DNA of 64,000 nucleotides from Zygnema cylindricum (lineage: Eukaryota; Streptophyta; Zygnematophyceae; Zygnematales; Zygnemataceae). The notes below the pieces were generated by a model. That model made no database searches, had not been told where the DNA came from, and saw only the letters and a list, made by a program, of their open reading frames with translations. Within the stretch, counting starts at the first letter, position 1; each line of letters opens with the position of its first letter. This document shows positions 53,734 through 63,951 of this stretch, piece by piece. The stretch covers positions 459,454-523,453 of the forward strand of contig JBBHKE010001973.1 in the NCBI GenBank assembly GCA_037447655.1. The letters run 5' to 3'. The translations under genes and the position numbers were made by a program.

Positions 53734-56441
53734 AGAGAGAAGAGGAAAAAGAGAGAGAGAGAGAGAGAGAGAAGAGAGAGAGATAGACATAAATTGTGAA
53801 CTTTATCCATGAGAAATATATCAAAGTGTGCAAAATTCTTGCAGGTAAAGTTACCGGGAGAAAAATCATTATTCATATAGCATCGCTTGGCACGAGCATA
53901 CAAACAATTCAAGCCCTGGGCATCGCTAATGTTACATTCCCATTTTTACTTCCCAATAAAAATGGGTATAAATGCCACTGTGGAGGGGGAAATTGTTTTT
54001 TCAACCAATTCATACTAATTGGTGTGTTGTCGAAAGCGTGGACTTCACATCCATATTTGTGGATAAGACTAATGTCAAAAGTTATGTCTCTTCCTATACC
54101 TGTAGTAAGAGTTGCAAAGAAAAATAATAACCAAATAAGTTTGGGAAAATTATCAAATCAGTTTGGAAAAGAGATAGCAAAGACAAAAATAAGGTACAGA
54201 AATAATGTAAAGTACAAATTAATGTGTAAGTACAAAATTATTGTCAAAGACATGGATAAAAAAAGGTACAATTAATCAGGGATGATTTTGTGTGCTCCAT
54301 GTGCGTTAGAATAGTTTCAGTTCAAAAACAGATTGGTTACTTCAATAATTACATAGTTTACTTCACATAATTTTATTTTTTTTCAAACAACAAGATCTCA
54401 AAGTCTGTCCGATGGTTCACCATTTTTTGAACAACTAATTCTATCGAATAGCTTTTATCAGTTCTTTATATAATAGTTTTTAACAGAAAATTACATAAAT
54501 TTGTTATTTATTTAAAAGCTTATAAAAGAGAATTACTTAAAATCTGTTCTCTATTAAATAGATTTTTAAGGAGAATAACTGACATTTGTTTATTTTTAAA
54601 ACTTTCAAAGGAAAACTACTTATGATGGCTTTTAAAGGAGAATTACTTATATTTGTTTTGTTTTTTTGAATAGATTTTAAAGAAAATTTAGCTAGTAAGG
54701 CAGAACTATGTAACACTTCATCGCCATGTCACAACTTGCCATAATAATACGGCAACAATTTTTTTAACACTAATAAGTTTTTGACCTTTTAAGTCAAAAA
54801 GTAGAACGAATTTAACTCACCGACCGAAAAAACAATACTTTTTGCAGTGATACTTTGAAGAAAAACAGTCCAGCCCCCATATACGGAACCCAAATGAGTT
54901 GTCTCGCCTAAATATCCTCTCGCACAAATTTTAGTTGCATTTGGGCCCTGTAAAAAATCCGTTTTTCTAAAAACTGTAGGTAAATAAGCCAAACAAGTAT
55001 CCATGTCAAAAGCTTTCAACCTTTTTCGCCAAAAAGCTGCTTCTTCTCCATGCAACGAATCAAAAATTTCAGGCCAATCCTCCGGCCATTCTGAAGTACA
55101 TTTCGTCTTTTCTCGACACGGTACACATTTTGCGCCATTTACAGCACTTGTGCTTTCGATTGACACACTGTTACCATCCTCATTCTTTGACTGCGAGGTT
55201 TTCAGCTCACAAAAGGGCAAGTTTACAAGTTTCAGAGGCAAGTGATGCCTTCGAAGAAATATTTGGACCACTTGCTTCGGGGTTCTCCCATTCTCTTCCA
55301 AAAAATTGGCTTTTAAAGCTGACCAGAGTTGACCATGCTCGACAAGAAGCTCGGCACGTTTTGGTAAAGAAAGATCTTTTCTACTCACAAGTCCCAATTT
55401 TATGGACCGTAAAACACTACTAACATTCATCCATTTCTCGCGAAGAGAAAAAAAATGGTCTTCTACAGAAAGTAAGGCTTTTACCAAAAACGCTGATCCT
55501 ATCGCTGCAGTAAAAGAGACTTCTCCACCTTTTTCTGGTTTGGCCATAGTAAGAGTTCCCACGTCTACCATAGAAGAAATCAGTTTTGTAGACCACAGAT
55601 GATTCATTCCACTATATGCCATAGCAGTGAAAAGCGATTTTTGTTTTTGTTCTTGAGTTTCAAACAATTTTAAGCATCCTTTAGCTAATTTCAGATTTAA
55701 CGCTACTTCTCTCGCTTCTTCATTTCCTATACCGAAAACTTCTTGAAGAAAGGAAATAAGCTCCAAAACCTCCAAAGCCTGCGTCCTGATTCCTTTAATA
55801 TTTGCATGTCCAAGAATTTGAAGTTTATATGTATCACCGTTTAAAACTGTACTAATAAAAACAGAAACATTCGGTTGTAAACCCAGGAAGTTCTTTTCTA
55901 AACTTGAACCTGTCAAATGTAAAAGATTTGACTCTCCGAAAATACAAAATGCGACTTCAGATGGGGCCAGAGAACTGATTTGAACCTGTTTTATATGGGA
56001 TAAATCAATAATTCCCTTCATTGAATTGGTTTCGCCGACCCTCAGTCCCACTGAATTACTGTCTCCTGTATTATATCCTCCACCGAGTATCTGTTGTATA
56101 ATGAATACATTTGCTCTCCTTGTACTAATCAGCACATTATCTGTATCTGATTCTTCTTCATCACTTCTTTTATTTGAATTTTGTTGAAGCGCTATCATTT
56201 CGGGTATCATTTTACTTTTTCTCAGTTGTTTCTCTGAAAGGCTGTCAGTGGTAGAGCCTCCTTTTCGACAACCGTTCTGAAAATCTCCACAAGGCAACAA
56301 ATACAGTGAGTTAAACTCAAAAGAAAATTGTGGACAAATAAAATGAATTACAGACAAAAGAACAACTGTGGTGATTGTGCAAACAAACAAAGACTTTAGA
56401 TGAATTTTACCTTCGACGATCATCACCGTAAACTGACGCAT
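51248..56441 (-). CDS. FkbM/METTL24-like methyltransferase with long N-terminal region
   Basis: A minus-strand gene of at least four exons: 54821-56441, 53802-54099 (3' end uncertain), 52614-52703 and 51248-51424, all joined by GT-AG sites in compatible phase. The protein, about 725 residues, has a cytosolic tip, a membrane segment near residues 20-35 (SLFVCTITTVVLLSVIHF), about 440 residues I cannot assign, then a methyltransferase domain: ITAKSIVFSVG-GIGRDITFD (SAM loop), CEVHAFDNTP (acidic loop), VDILKIDIEGGEF and QILVEFHGRLFKRGEEL. These motifs are characteristic of Methyltransf_21 (FkbM, METTL24-like) proteins. A type II membrane enzyme, perhaps in the secretory pathway, is inferred; the substrate is unknown. 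Exon 2 carries an in-frame TGA (53909-53911), beyond which likely coding sequence continues in another frame. Confidence 0.72.
51663..52605. repeat. AGAATGTA-type minisatellite inside intron 3
   Basis: About 940 bp of degenerate 9-13-bp units (AGAATGTA, AGAATATACGAATGTA) fills most of the 1189-bp intron. On the minus strand it is a TTCTTAYATTC repeat, so it is pyrimidine-rich ahead of the acceptor. Open frames across it (YSYILTF repeats) are artefacts of the unit. Confidence 0.9.
52614..52703 (-). CDS. Methyltransferase gene, exon 3
   Basis: Exactly 30 codons, phase 0 at both ends: acceptor TTTTGTTCAG, VDILKIDIEGGEFAVIAGW, donor CAG|GTACAC. DILKIDIEG is the signature strand of the FkbM family. 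Confidence 0.85.
52724..53018. mobile_element. hAT-like MITE family 1 copy in intron 2
   Basis: CATAGTTCAAAAGTAGG at 52724 and CCTACTTTTGAA ending near 53014. The interior matches 48402-48969 in inverse orientation (TGATCTTCTTAGATCGCTAC). One end lies 21 bp from exon 3. No clear 8-bp duplication. Confidence 0.7.
53514..53785. repeat. GA/GGGA microsatellite in intron 2
   Basis: Long AGAG and GGGAGA purine tract on the plus strand, a pyrimidine tract in the gene sense, starting just downstream of the proposed exon 2 end. It produces spurious Ser/Leu and Arg/Glu open frames. Confidence 0.92.
53802..54099 (-). CDS. Methyltransferase gene, exon 2 (3' end and frame uncertain)
   Basis: The acceptor ACTACAG at 54100-54106 gives GIGRDITFDISLIHKYGCEV, an exact fit to the family after VFSVG. 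The frame runs through FLLGSKNGNVTLAMPRA to a TGA at 53909-53911. The next frame continues NCLYARAKRC ... CKNFAHFDIFLMDK, which plausibly aligns to the segment before VDILK, ending at a weak GTTCAC donor at 53796-53801. Either a 1-base frameshift or an unrecognised splice explains the break. Confidence 0.6.
54821..56441 (-). CDS. Methyltransferase gene, exon 1
   Basis: 540 codons plus one base, from ATG 56439-56441 to a GTGAGT donor at 54815-54820. It contains the signal anchor, an acidic Ser-rich stretch (RSDEEESDTDN), a hydrophobic globular region (LEVLELISFLQEVFGIGNEE), a Cys cluster (CVPCREKTKC) and EEAAFWRKRLKAFDMDTCLA, which leads into the methyltransferase fold. The donor splits a glycine codon. 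Confidence 0.78.
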
Positions 56442-59400
56442 TACACACCAATAATTCCATTTGTAGTTTCCTTCAACAAAACATGCAAAACTACATCGTA
56501 TAACATTGAAACGATTATATTACAAGTGCTGCCAGATACACTTTGCAATTTCTGGAAAAAAGATGAAATTTATGACATCTCGAAGTATGACATATGAAAT
56601 AAAATCGATGAAATATAGATGAAGTATGACATCGTCAAGCAACTTTGTAAGGCCGACTGACCGAGTTGTCATTACAAAAACGCAAAAAGGAACATTCTTT
56701 ACCAAAAAAACTGCTGCTTACAAATTCTTTACCAGTTCAAGCTCATATTAAGTCTCTACCTTCACTCCCATTATTGTGGATCTTTCAGCATCATTGTAAC
56801 CGACCAAACCATAGTTTAATGTGCAAAAAAATATGGATACTTATCCGTGGTTACTCCATTTTATAAAGTTAAACACACATAACAACGTATAGCATTAAAC
56901 TTAGTCTAACCTTTTCACACATTAAAACTGTGGACCAAACAATGCAAAACCGCACTCGCAGTGCGTGGTAAAGGATATTTTGGGAAGATCAAACAATACC
57001 ATCTTCAACAAAATCCAGAATTAGTGTGATTTAGACCGATGACTTATTCAGTCACGTCACACCCAATTCTGATTATCGGATCATGACATTTTCCATAAAT
57101 TGATGCAAAATAAAGTGTGTTATTAACAATCCATGTACGCAAGAAAAAAATACTCACATTGCTACAAGAAATTTAAAAAACAATAACTATTCACATACTC
57201 ACAATATTGCAAGTTCTAAAAAACAAGAACAAATCACGTCGTAAGAAGAACAAATGAACAAGGACTACTCACATTGTTACAAGGGCTGCTTAAATGGAGA
57301 GTAAACGAATGGAGGGCTACAAAAAGACAAACAACTGCGAAAACTTGCAGAGATCGCTTCACATAATCCGGCAAGACAGTCGGTGGATGAAAATAAGACA
57401 TGTTTTGGATTTTTTTTAACGTACTTGAAATACAAACCATAACTGTATTTCCAAAACTATAAGTCTTTGAGCTCGGATTTTCAAGGCAGAAATTTTGAAA
57501 TTGGACTTTCAAAAGTGGATTTTCAAAAACTGGGAAGGCACAACTTTTGTCACGAAACTTTAAAAAAATTACTTTAAACACGTAACTCTATTCTTTAGGA
57601 GAGTTTCTTAAAAATAGTTTCTTTAAAAAAAAAAACCTTTGAGAAACTGAACTTGAATTGTAAGAATTAAAAATGTGTTTGTTCAGCAACAAAAATGCGG
57701 TTAAACAAAATATTTGTCAAAAAATGTATTTTATCAAAGATAGAGTTTTCTCTTGTCAAGTTCCATAAATATTTATTTCTAATGGAGTATTTGCACACAA
57801 ATTGTGCGTATCAGCATGGTACAAATTTTGATTAAACCATCATTTGCAAAAATAAGCCTTGGATGAAAATCAGAAAGGAAAAAAATTACATAACTTTATT
57901 GTTAATTTATGATCTTCCTCTTTTTTCAAGCATTCAAAAAAGTTATTTTATACAAAAAAATTGCACAAATCACTCTAAAAACTTTCCTTCGCTGAAACTT
58001 TCGTGCACTTCTTTCATCTTTCTAAAAAGGTTACATAAAATATTACAAGCAGATATACATCTATATTTTATTCGAAATTGCCTCTGGTTCAGTCAGCAAT
58101 AAGGTATTTATAAAAACACAAAAATCAAACATAAGAAAACCTGAGCAAACAGTGAAACATTAAGGAATGTCCTTTGATAGCCACACTAAACCCTAATTTT
58201 TCTTTTTCTAGGAACTCCGAAATTTTGGAAGGATTTAAATTTCAAAAGTGAACAAAAGAAGCAATGATGACATTAAAATATTGTCTGATAAGGTACTTAG
58301 GTACCGTACGGATAAAATATTACTGCTACATAAAGGTACATAAGTACGGTACGGTATAATCAACAAACTATTGGACAACGGAACAATCATCGAACTGAGC
58401 CCCACGCCCCACTTTTGGGTCAGCAAGTGTTTGTATCGTGAACCTGGACCGTCCGAATGAATTCAGATAAAAATCGATGGGTGAGTACACGTATACGTAC
58501 GGTATGAGAATCGTGCCGGATATTTTCCAGAAGTACGGTATTTGTAGCCGTGCAAACTGCAAAGTCCAAACGGGAGAACCGTAATTCTTCTGCGACGTCT
58601 TGGTACCTTTGGAACTTTTAGGACCTCCACTAAGGTTGACGCCTCCACGAGTTTGAAAATCAGAGTGCCAAATCAGTTAAAATAGAGCTGAGTTGTACGT
58701 AATCGTACGGAAGACAGCTAATGAGAGTCGAAAATTATGGAACATAGGTATTCAGAAAGTGCGACGGCAAGACCAAGAAAACTTGATTTCATTGGATAGG
58801 TAGTACATACCTACGTAAGAAATGTACTTTCACTCACCTCTACTGTACGGTTTCCCAAAGATCCGGAAAATGTTACTTCCAAGATCACAATTCAAGTTTC
58901 AAACGATATTTTAGGACCTTAGGACCTTAGAACCAATCAACGCCATTTCATGACTTTTACTTTTCAGCAATCGAGCGATCTTTGACCGTCAAGACTCTAA
59001 TCGTACGGCCTCCATTAAAAACGGTCGGAAAACACTCGAATGGCTTTGATGCCCAGCCCTGAGGTTGAAAAAGTCATTCCGTTTGAAAATTTCTGTCGTG
59101 ATTTTCAGTCGGACAACAACTGTAGACAGCTGTCCACGACAGAGCAGAAACAGTGACAAAAAAGTCACATAAGGATACAAAAAAGTTATCACGACAGGGA
59201 AAGATCTTTATCCGGAGCTATCGTGCAGCTTCGTACGATATTCTACAGAGATACTGTGATAACGGTCTCGCATTTCTTTCGCTCGTTTATTCGACGTTAA
59301 GCTACAAATTTCCGACGGTTATCGCCTTTTTGGTTGCATTCAGCATGCGATTTTGTCAGTTTTCGTCGTTTTGGTTCTCGAATGCGAAATGGTTCAAACT

Positions 59401-59674
59401 TTCATTTTATATTTTATGTCGTCCTTGTAAAACAAATTTCGTAATTCGAAGTCATCGTACGTTTTTCCCGTCTACATTTTCTTTACCCCTGGATAGGACA
59501 AATCCCGAGTAGTATTGTACAGTACAGGACCTTCAAATCCAGTCCGTCCAAATCCCGTGTTTTTTGTTTGTTGTGAGCTTATCCGAGGTTGTCTGAATCG
59601 AGTTCAACATCTGTTTGATACTTGATTATATTTACTATTATGTGTTATTTAATAATATTTTGCACGAGGTATAG
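56442..59674. other. 5' flank of the methyltransferase gene and intergenic DNA
   Basis: AT-rich with no supported coding exon on either strand. 58290-58860 is rich in GTACGG, CCGTAC and TACGTAC words, like the interior of the MITE at 48978, and may be decayed transposon sequence. No TATA box was singled out. Confidence 0.45.
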
Positions 59675-59887
59675 TAACCATGAATCGTTGTTAGTGTTAA
59701 TGCTTTTTTTGTCGCTAAAAACATATTTTTTCCGTACACGTTGGTCAGATTACGGATCTGACGGCTGCAAGCTAAGATAATCACCTTCCGATTGGCGGTC
59801 TCCATGTATTAATCGGACAAGTGTGCACGGAGAAAAGCAGTATTAAGAGGCGAAAATTTGTTAACACTAATAGCGATACACGGTGTA
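59675..59887. mobile_element. TA-flanked CACCG-end MITE
   Basis: About 213 bp, from TAACCATGAATCGTTGTTAG to TAATAGCGATACACGGTGTA. Arms TTTTTCCGTACACGTTGGTC and GACAAGTGTGCACGGAGAAA. Left end decayed. Confidence 0.75.
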
Positions 59888-60534
59888 CTAAACTCTGGTT
59901 TCATTTATCCGCTAAATACGTTTTCGGGTTCTGGTAGCGTGGGCTGCGTTGCATCACAGCCCACCGTGAATCGCTATTAGGGTGAAGAAATGATCAAGGG
60001 AAACAATAAAAGTTTTTGGGAATTGCTAATCGCATGACGATTTTTGCTGCGCGCAGATAGTTGTCAAAAATTGTACATTTGAAGTACAGTTTCGTACAGG
60101 CTACGTACCTTTGATTTTATATTTGACGGTCAATCCATCGAACAACTTTGACTGGCGAAATATTGTAACGGCGGTTAAAAAACTGTCGCGCTTGCGAGCG
60201 TCGACCGTCATAAAAAAAACACAATTCACACGGCCGGCGCAGGTTTACTGTAACAAAACTGCGGCAGCCACATATAAATAAAATTACTGCGCACAGATAG
60301 TTCACACACATCTGACTTAGGGCGTGTCCCCATGTGTTCAAGTAAGGGCTTTTTCCCGTCGTTTACACAGAAAATGGGACTTCCAACTTGAAAATATTAC
60401 GCCGTACGAAAAATGGGCAAAAACTCAAATCATATGCGTGGTTCACACTTGAAAAATGGGAGAACGGTATGGTATGAAAACGGTACTTTTTTTTGTCCGC
60501 CGTGAACTGGCACGTGACGCTAGCCTATGTCAAC

Positions 60535-60593
60535 TACACCGCGCATCGTTATTAGTGTCAAGGTCACTAATTTGGGTTCTTAAAATTTGTTCG
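60535..60593. mobile_element. Fragment of a TA-flanked CACCG-end MITE
   Basis: TACACCGCGCATCGTTATTAG to TTGGGTTCTTAAAATTTG matches the first 60 bp of 50268-50489, then stops abruptly at the neighbouring hAT-like copy. Confidence 0.7.
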
Positions 60594-60922
60594 AATCTGA
60601 CGATAGTCCTATCGTAAGTTGTGTTATGGGCTTTCCATGTGATCTTCTTAGATCGCTACTTTGATCAGCGACCGTCCGATCGTCCAAATCTGACGGTTTA
60701 AATAAAAAGTACCTCGAAACTCACAAAAAATATTTTTTTGTCCAAATGTTTTTCAAAATTTAGACATGACATTTAATTTTATGCCGATCGATGTGCAACT
60801 CATCCCTGTTACTATTTTATTTCATTTTGCAGCCAATACAATATGGGTCTTAAGGCAGTATTGTAAAATTTACGTAAAATAGGCATATTGTACGAACGAC
60901 TTTCACCAACTTTAAAACTATG
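60594..60922. mobile_element. hAT-like MITE family 1 copy, left end missing
   Basis: Matches 48402-48969 (inverted): GTGATCTTCTTAGATCGCTA, CAATACAATATGGGTCTTAA, ending CTTTAAAACTATG at 60922. The normal left terminus is absent. Confidence 0.72.
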
Positions 60923-62079
60923 ACTCAAATACATTTTGCGTCATCTTGGAACTTGAAAGGGACAGCGATTTGCCAGTATTATCATCGCAACCCACTTCCA
61001 ACTCATCTTCACACTTGCACTGGAATCAAATCGCGACGTGATTTTTATCAAAATACTACCCTATTGGCGAATAAAAAGCCTGGATTGCACGCGTCAAAAG
61101 TTTTCAATTTTTTGTTTGCAGTTGGGAGAATACACGAAAAAAAAATTGTTTGTCCGTTTGCTTATGTTGTCCGCGTGTGGGCGTCTACAAATGTCATTTT
61201 GTAGACGTAAGTGATTGCTTATGTTGTCCACATGTGGGCGTCTACAAATGTCCGTTAGCGTCGACAATTGTCCCAGTATGTAAAGAGCTCGTTGCGGCAT
61301 ACAAATGTCCGCAGTTTGTTGACGCCTACAGGTGTCGCAAGTATTAGCGACGTGTACAACTGCCGCATATTCAAAATATGAAAATAATGAACGCGCAAGT
61401 AACGATTGACATAGGCACACATTGAAAAGTACATCGTAAAATCAACGCTAAATTCCAAAATAACGTTTAAAAATATATCGGTTACATAGGGACATGCCCT
61501 TAGTCGCAAAAATGAAACTTACTCGCGAGCCGGGACGCTGAACCCGTGAAGTACTTTCTGTAGAGGTGTTGATTCGTAAATAGTGTGACTTCATTTGGTC
61601 GCGAGTGACGACGCGTCATTTTAGTTTCATCGATATTTAAAAGCGGGTACTCTTTTTTATTTTGTACTAAGTTTATTTCGTTTCGTGCGAGTTCATACAT
61701 GTTTTATGTCGTCATTTAATTTGTGTTAGCGTCCAAGTCAAATGTCAGTGTGAACTACCTGCGCGCAACCATTTTATTTATATGTGGCTGTCGCAGTTTT
61801 GTTACAGTAAACCTTCGCTGGCCGTGTGAATTTCTTTTATTTTTATGACGGTCGATGTTCGCAAGCGCAACACTTTTTTAACCGCTGTTGCAATATTCCG
61901 CTAGTCAATTCGTAGCTTTGTACAACACTGTACTTCAAATGTACAATTTATGACAACTACCTGCGTGCAACAAAAATTGTCTCTGCAATTAGCAATTCAC
62001 AAGTTTTTTAATGCTAATTAATTTGGGTTCAATCACCTTAAAGTTAACAAATCATCAACACTACAGTACAGTAATACAT

Positions 62080-62644
62080 TACACCGCCGATCGTTATTAG
62101 AGTAGAAGTTTATTTAGCGTATAAGAATAATTACCGTGGTTTACGCTAATTAAGAATTTGAAAATTATGAAAAAAAACATACATTCTAATTGTTTAATAA
62201 TTATAATTTGGGTCTTTGAAAAAAGTAAACGTCGGTTGCAAACATGCTTACACTAATATAGGTATTTGTACAAAATCTGACAAATCGTACACAAATCGTA
62301 CGTTCACACAGTCGAAACGTGGTTGTTGGATGAATATATGCGAACTTCATATTTGACAACCCGATTTGATCCCCTTTTTAGACCGCACATTCTCATGCGT
62401 CCGCGGCTACTAAAAAAAATGAATTGTACATTTGTCACTTAAAAGGTACGCTTTTGTACGGTCTAACTCTGACCGTACACCACACTATTTAAAAGATGAC
62501 GTACTTCCGTTTTGTACGGTACTAAAAAATTAACCCTAAATAGAGTAAAGAAAAAAATAGAATGAACTACGCTAATGGAGAATAAAATAAAAAAAAAGCG
62601 GGACGGAATTAGCGTACACTACGCTAATAGCGATTGGCGGTGTA
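62080..62644. mobile_element. TA-flanked CACCG-end element, long form (array copy 1)
   Basis: 565 bp, TACACCGCCGATCGTTATTAG to CTAATAGCGATTGGCGGTGTA. Colinear with 39328-39875. Confidence 0.87.
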
Positions 62645-62647
62645 CAG

Positions 62648-62867
62648 TACACCGCCAATCGCTATTAGCGTTGTGTACGCTAATCCCGTCCCGCTTTTTT
62701 TATTTTTTTTTCTCAAATAGAATTATCCACACTATTTAAAAAAAACCCTAATTCCTAATTAGAGTAATCGATTTCTTCGAAATTTCCAAATACCCAATTA
62801 GCGTAAACCACGCTAATTATTCGTATACGCTAAAGAAACTTCTCCGCTAATAGCGATTGGCGGTGTA
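62648..62867. mobile_element. TA-flanked CACCG-end MITE (array copy 2)
   Basis: 220 bp, perfect ends TACACCGCCAATCGCTATTAG and complement, 3 bp after copy 1. It looks like an internal-deletion derivative of the long form (shares GCTAATCCCGTCCCGCTTTT with the complement of copy 1). Confidence 0.87.
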
Positions 62868-62870
62868 CAG

Positions 62871-63073
62871 TACAATGTGAATCGTTATTAGCCTTATGTA
62901 CGCTATATCGGCACCCCAAAATTTTGACATTGATACCTTAAATATAATAAATTGCACTATTTAAGGACGTGGACCATATTCTGCCACGTTTCCTGGCACT
63001 TAATTAGAATGAATGACGCTAACTTGTTCTTTACACTAATAATTTCTATACGCTAATAACGATTCAAGGTGTA
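62871..63073. mobile_element. TA-flanked MITE (array copy 3)
   Basis: 203 bp, TACAATGTGAATCGTTATTAG to CTAATAACGATTCAAGGTGTA, 3 bp after copy 2. Interior TTCTGCCACGTTTCCTGG matches 50268-50489, so it is a different subfamily from copies 1 and 2. Confidence 0.83.
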
Positions 63074-63710
63074 CTGTAACTTACATTTCGCATAGTGAAG
63101 GCGCTATGGTCCGTGTTCACATTGTCGACTTTTGTATTCACACTATCGACGTTTGAACATGTGAGAACAGGTTCGCGCAACTTCTGCTAATCATTATTTA
63201 GGATTTACAGTGATTTAAATCAGAGCGCGCATTCCCATGTCACCACCGATCACTTTTCCGTGTCGAAGCCGTTACTTGATACCGTTTGTGTATTTCTGTA
63301 CAAAATAACGGGCAGTAAGGGTACTGCACTACTGCATGGAAAATTCCGTAAAAATTTATAGTACACTATTTAAATACCTCGTGATTTAGTGCACTTGTAG
63401 CAAATTACATTTGTACTTATATTAGGGTAAAGCAAAAACATTACAATTATATACATTTTACGTTCAGATGTCGTAAATTAGGGGCGCCGATGTAGTGTTA
63501 TTAACAATTTCCTTGAGGGCAAAACGCTACGGCCGCAGCCGTTCATTTATTATGGAGATATCCACATTGCAACTAGGGGTGTTCAAGGTACAGTACTTTC
63601 AAGATTCTGCTGTACAAATCAGCATCAGATGTACGGCAATGTACAGATCATACGAAATGACAAATTGACAGGGCAGTAGCAAATTGAACGCATACTGACA
63701 TACATCATTT
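63074..63710. other. Intergenic, no gene seen
   Basis: AT-rich, no supported gene or repeat boundary. Confidence 0.5.
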
Positions 63711-63951
63711 CTCACTCTCTTGCTTGCCTGCCTTCCTCTCTTTTCTCCTCTCCCTCTCCTTCCACCTTTTCAATCACTTTACTCTCAGCTTCTATCTGTC
63801 TTTCTCTTACTAACCTTTCCTATTTCTCTCTCTCTCTTCTTCTCCATTTCTTTTTATGGGCTTTTTATTCAACCACATTTCCAGAGAGGAACTTTCTCCT
63901 GGAGATCACATATATTCCTGGCGATCGGCGTTCGTTTATGCTCACCATGGT
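63711..63951 (+). other. Possible 5' exon of a gene extending beyond the window
   Basis: A CT-rich stretch (63711-63860) resembling a plant 5' leader is followed by ACCATGG at 63946-63952, with the ATG (63949-63951) immediately joined to a consensus donor GTAAGTCTC. An exon whose only coding bases are ATG is unusual but known. Coding sequence would lie to the right of the window. Confidence 0.3.

Larger units (their letters stand above)
60320..61499. mobile_element. PIF/Harbinger-like element nested in the fold-back element
   Basis: Ends GGGCGTGTCCCCATGTG and ACATAGGGACATGCCC, flanked by TTA (60317-60319 and 61500-61502). It has no transposase and carries further insertions plus a duplicated unit (GCTTATGTTGTCC ... 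GTGGGCGTCTACAAATGTC) at 61160-61255. Confidence 0.78.
59980..62037. mobile_element. Fold-back PIF/Harbinger-like element with nested insertions
   Basis: Ends GGGTGA and TCACC, flanked by TTA (59977-59979 and 62038-62040). Inverted arms of about 300 bp (59980-60316 and about 61740-62037) share GTACATTTGAAGTACAGT, CACGGCC and TTTACTGTAACAAAACTGCG on opposite strands. A second element (60320-61499) splits it. Confidence 0.72.

Noticed and set aside
53420-53912. Ser/Leu/Pro-rich and Arg/Glu-rich open frames
   Set aside because: Low-complexity translation of the GA microsatellite. Only the upstream part of the minus-strand frame may be coding, as exon 2.
53796-54275. Plus-strand open frame of 159 codons
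   Set aside because: It is antisense to exon 2, whose minus-strand translation fits the methyltransferase family and has proper splice sites.
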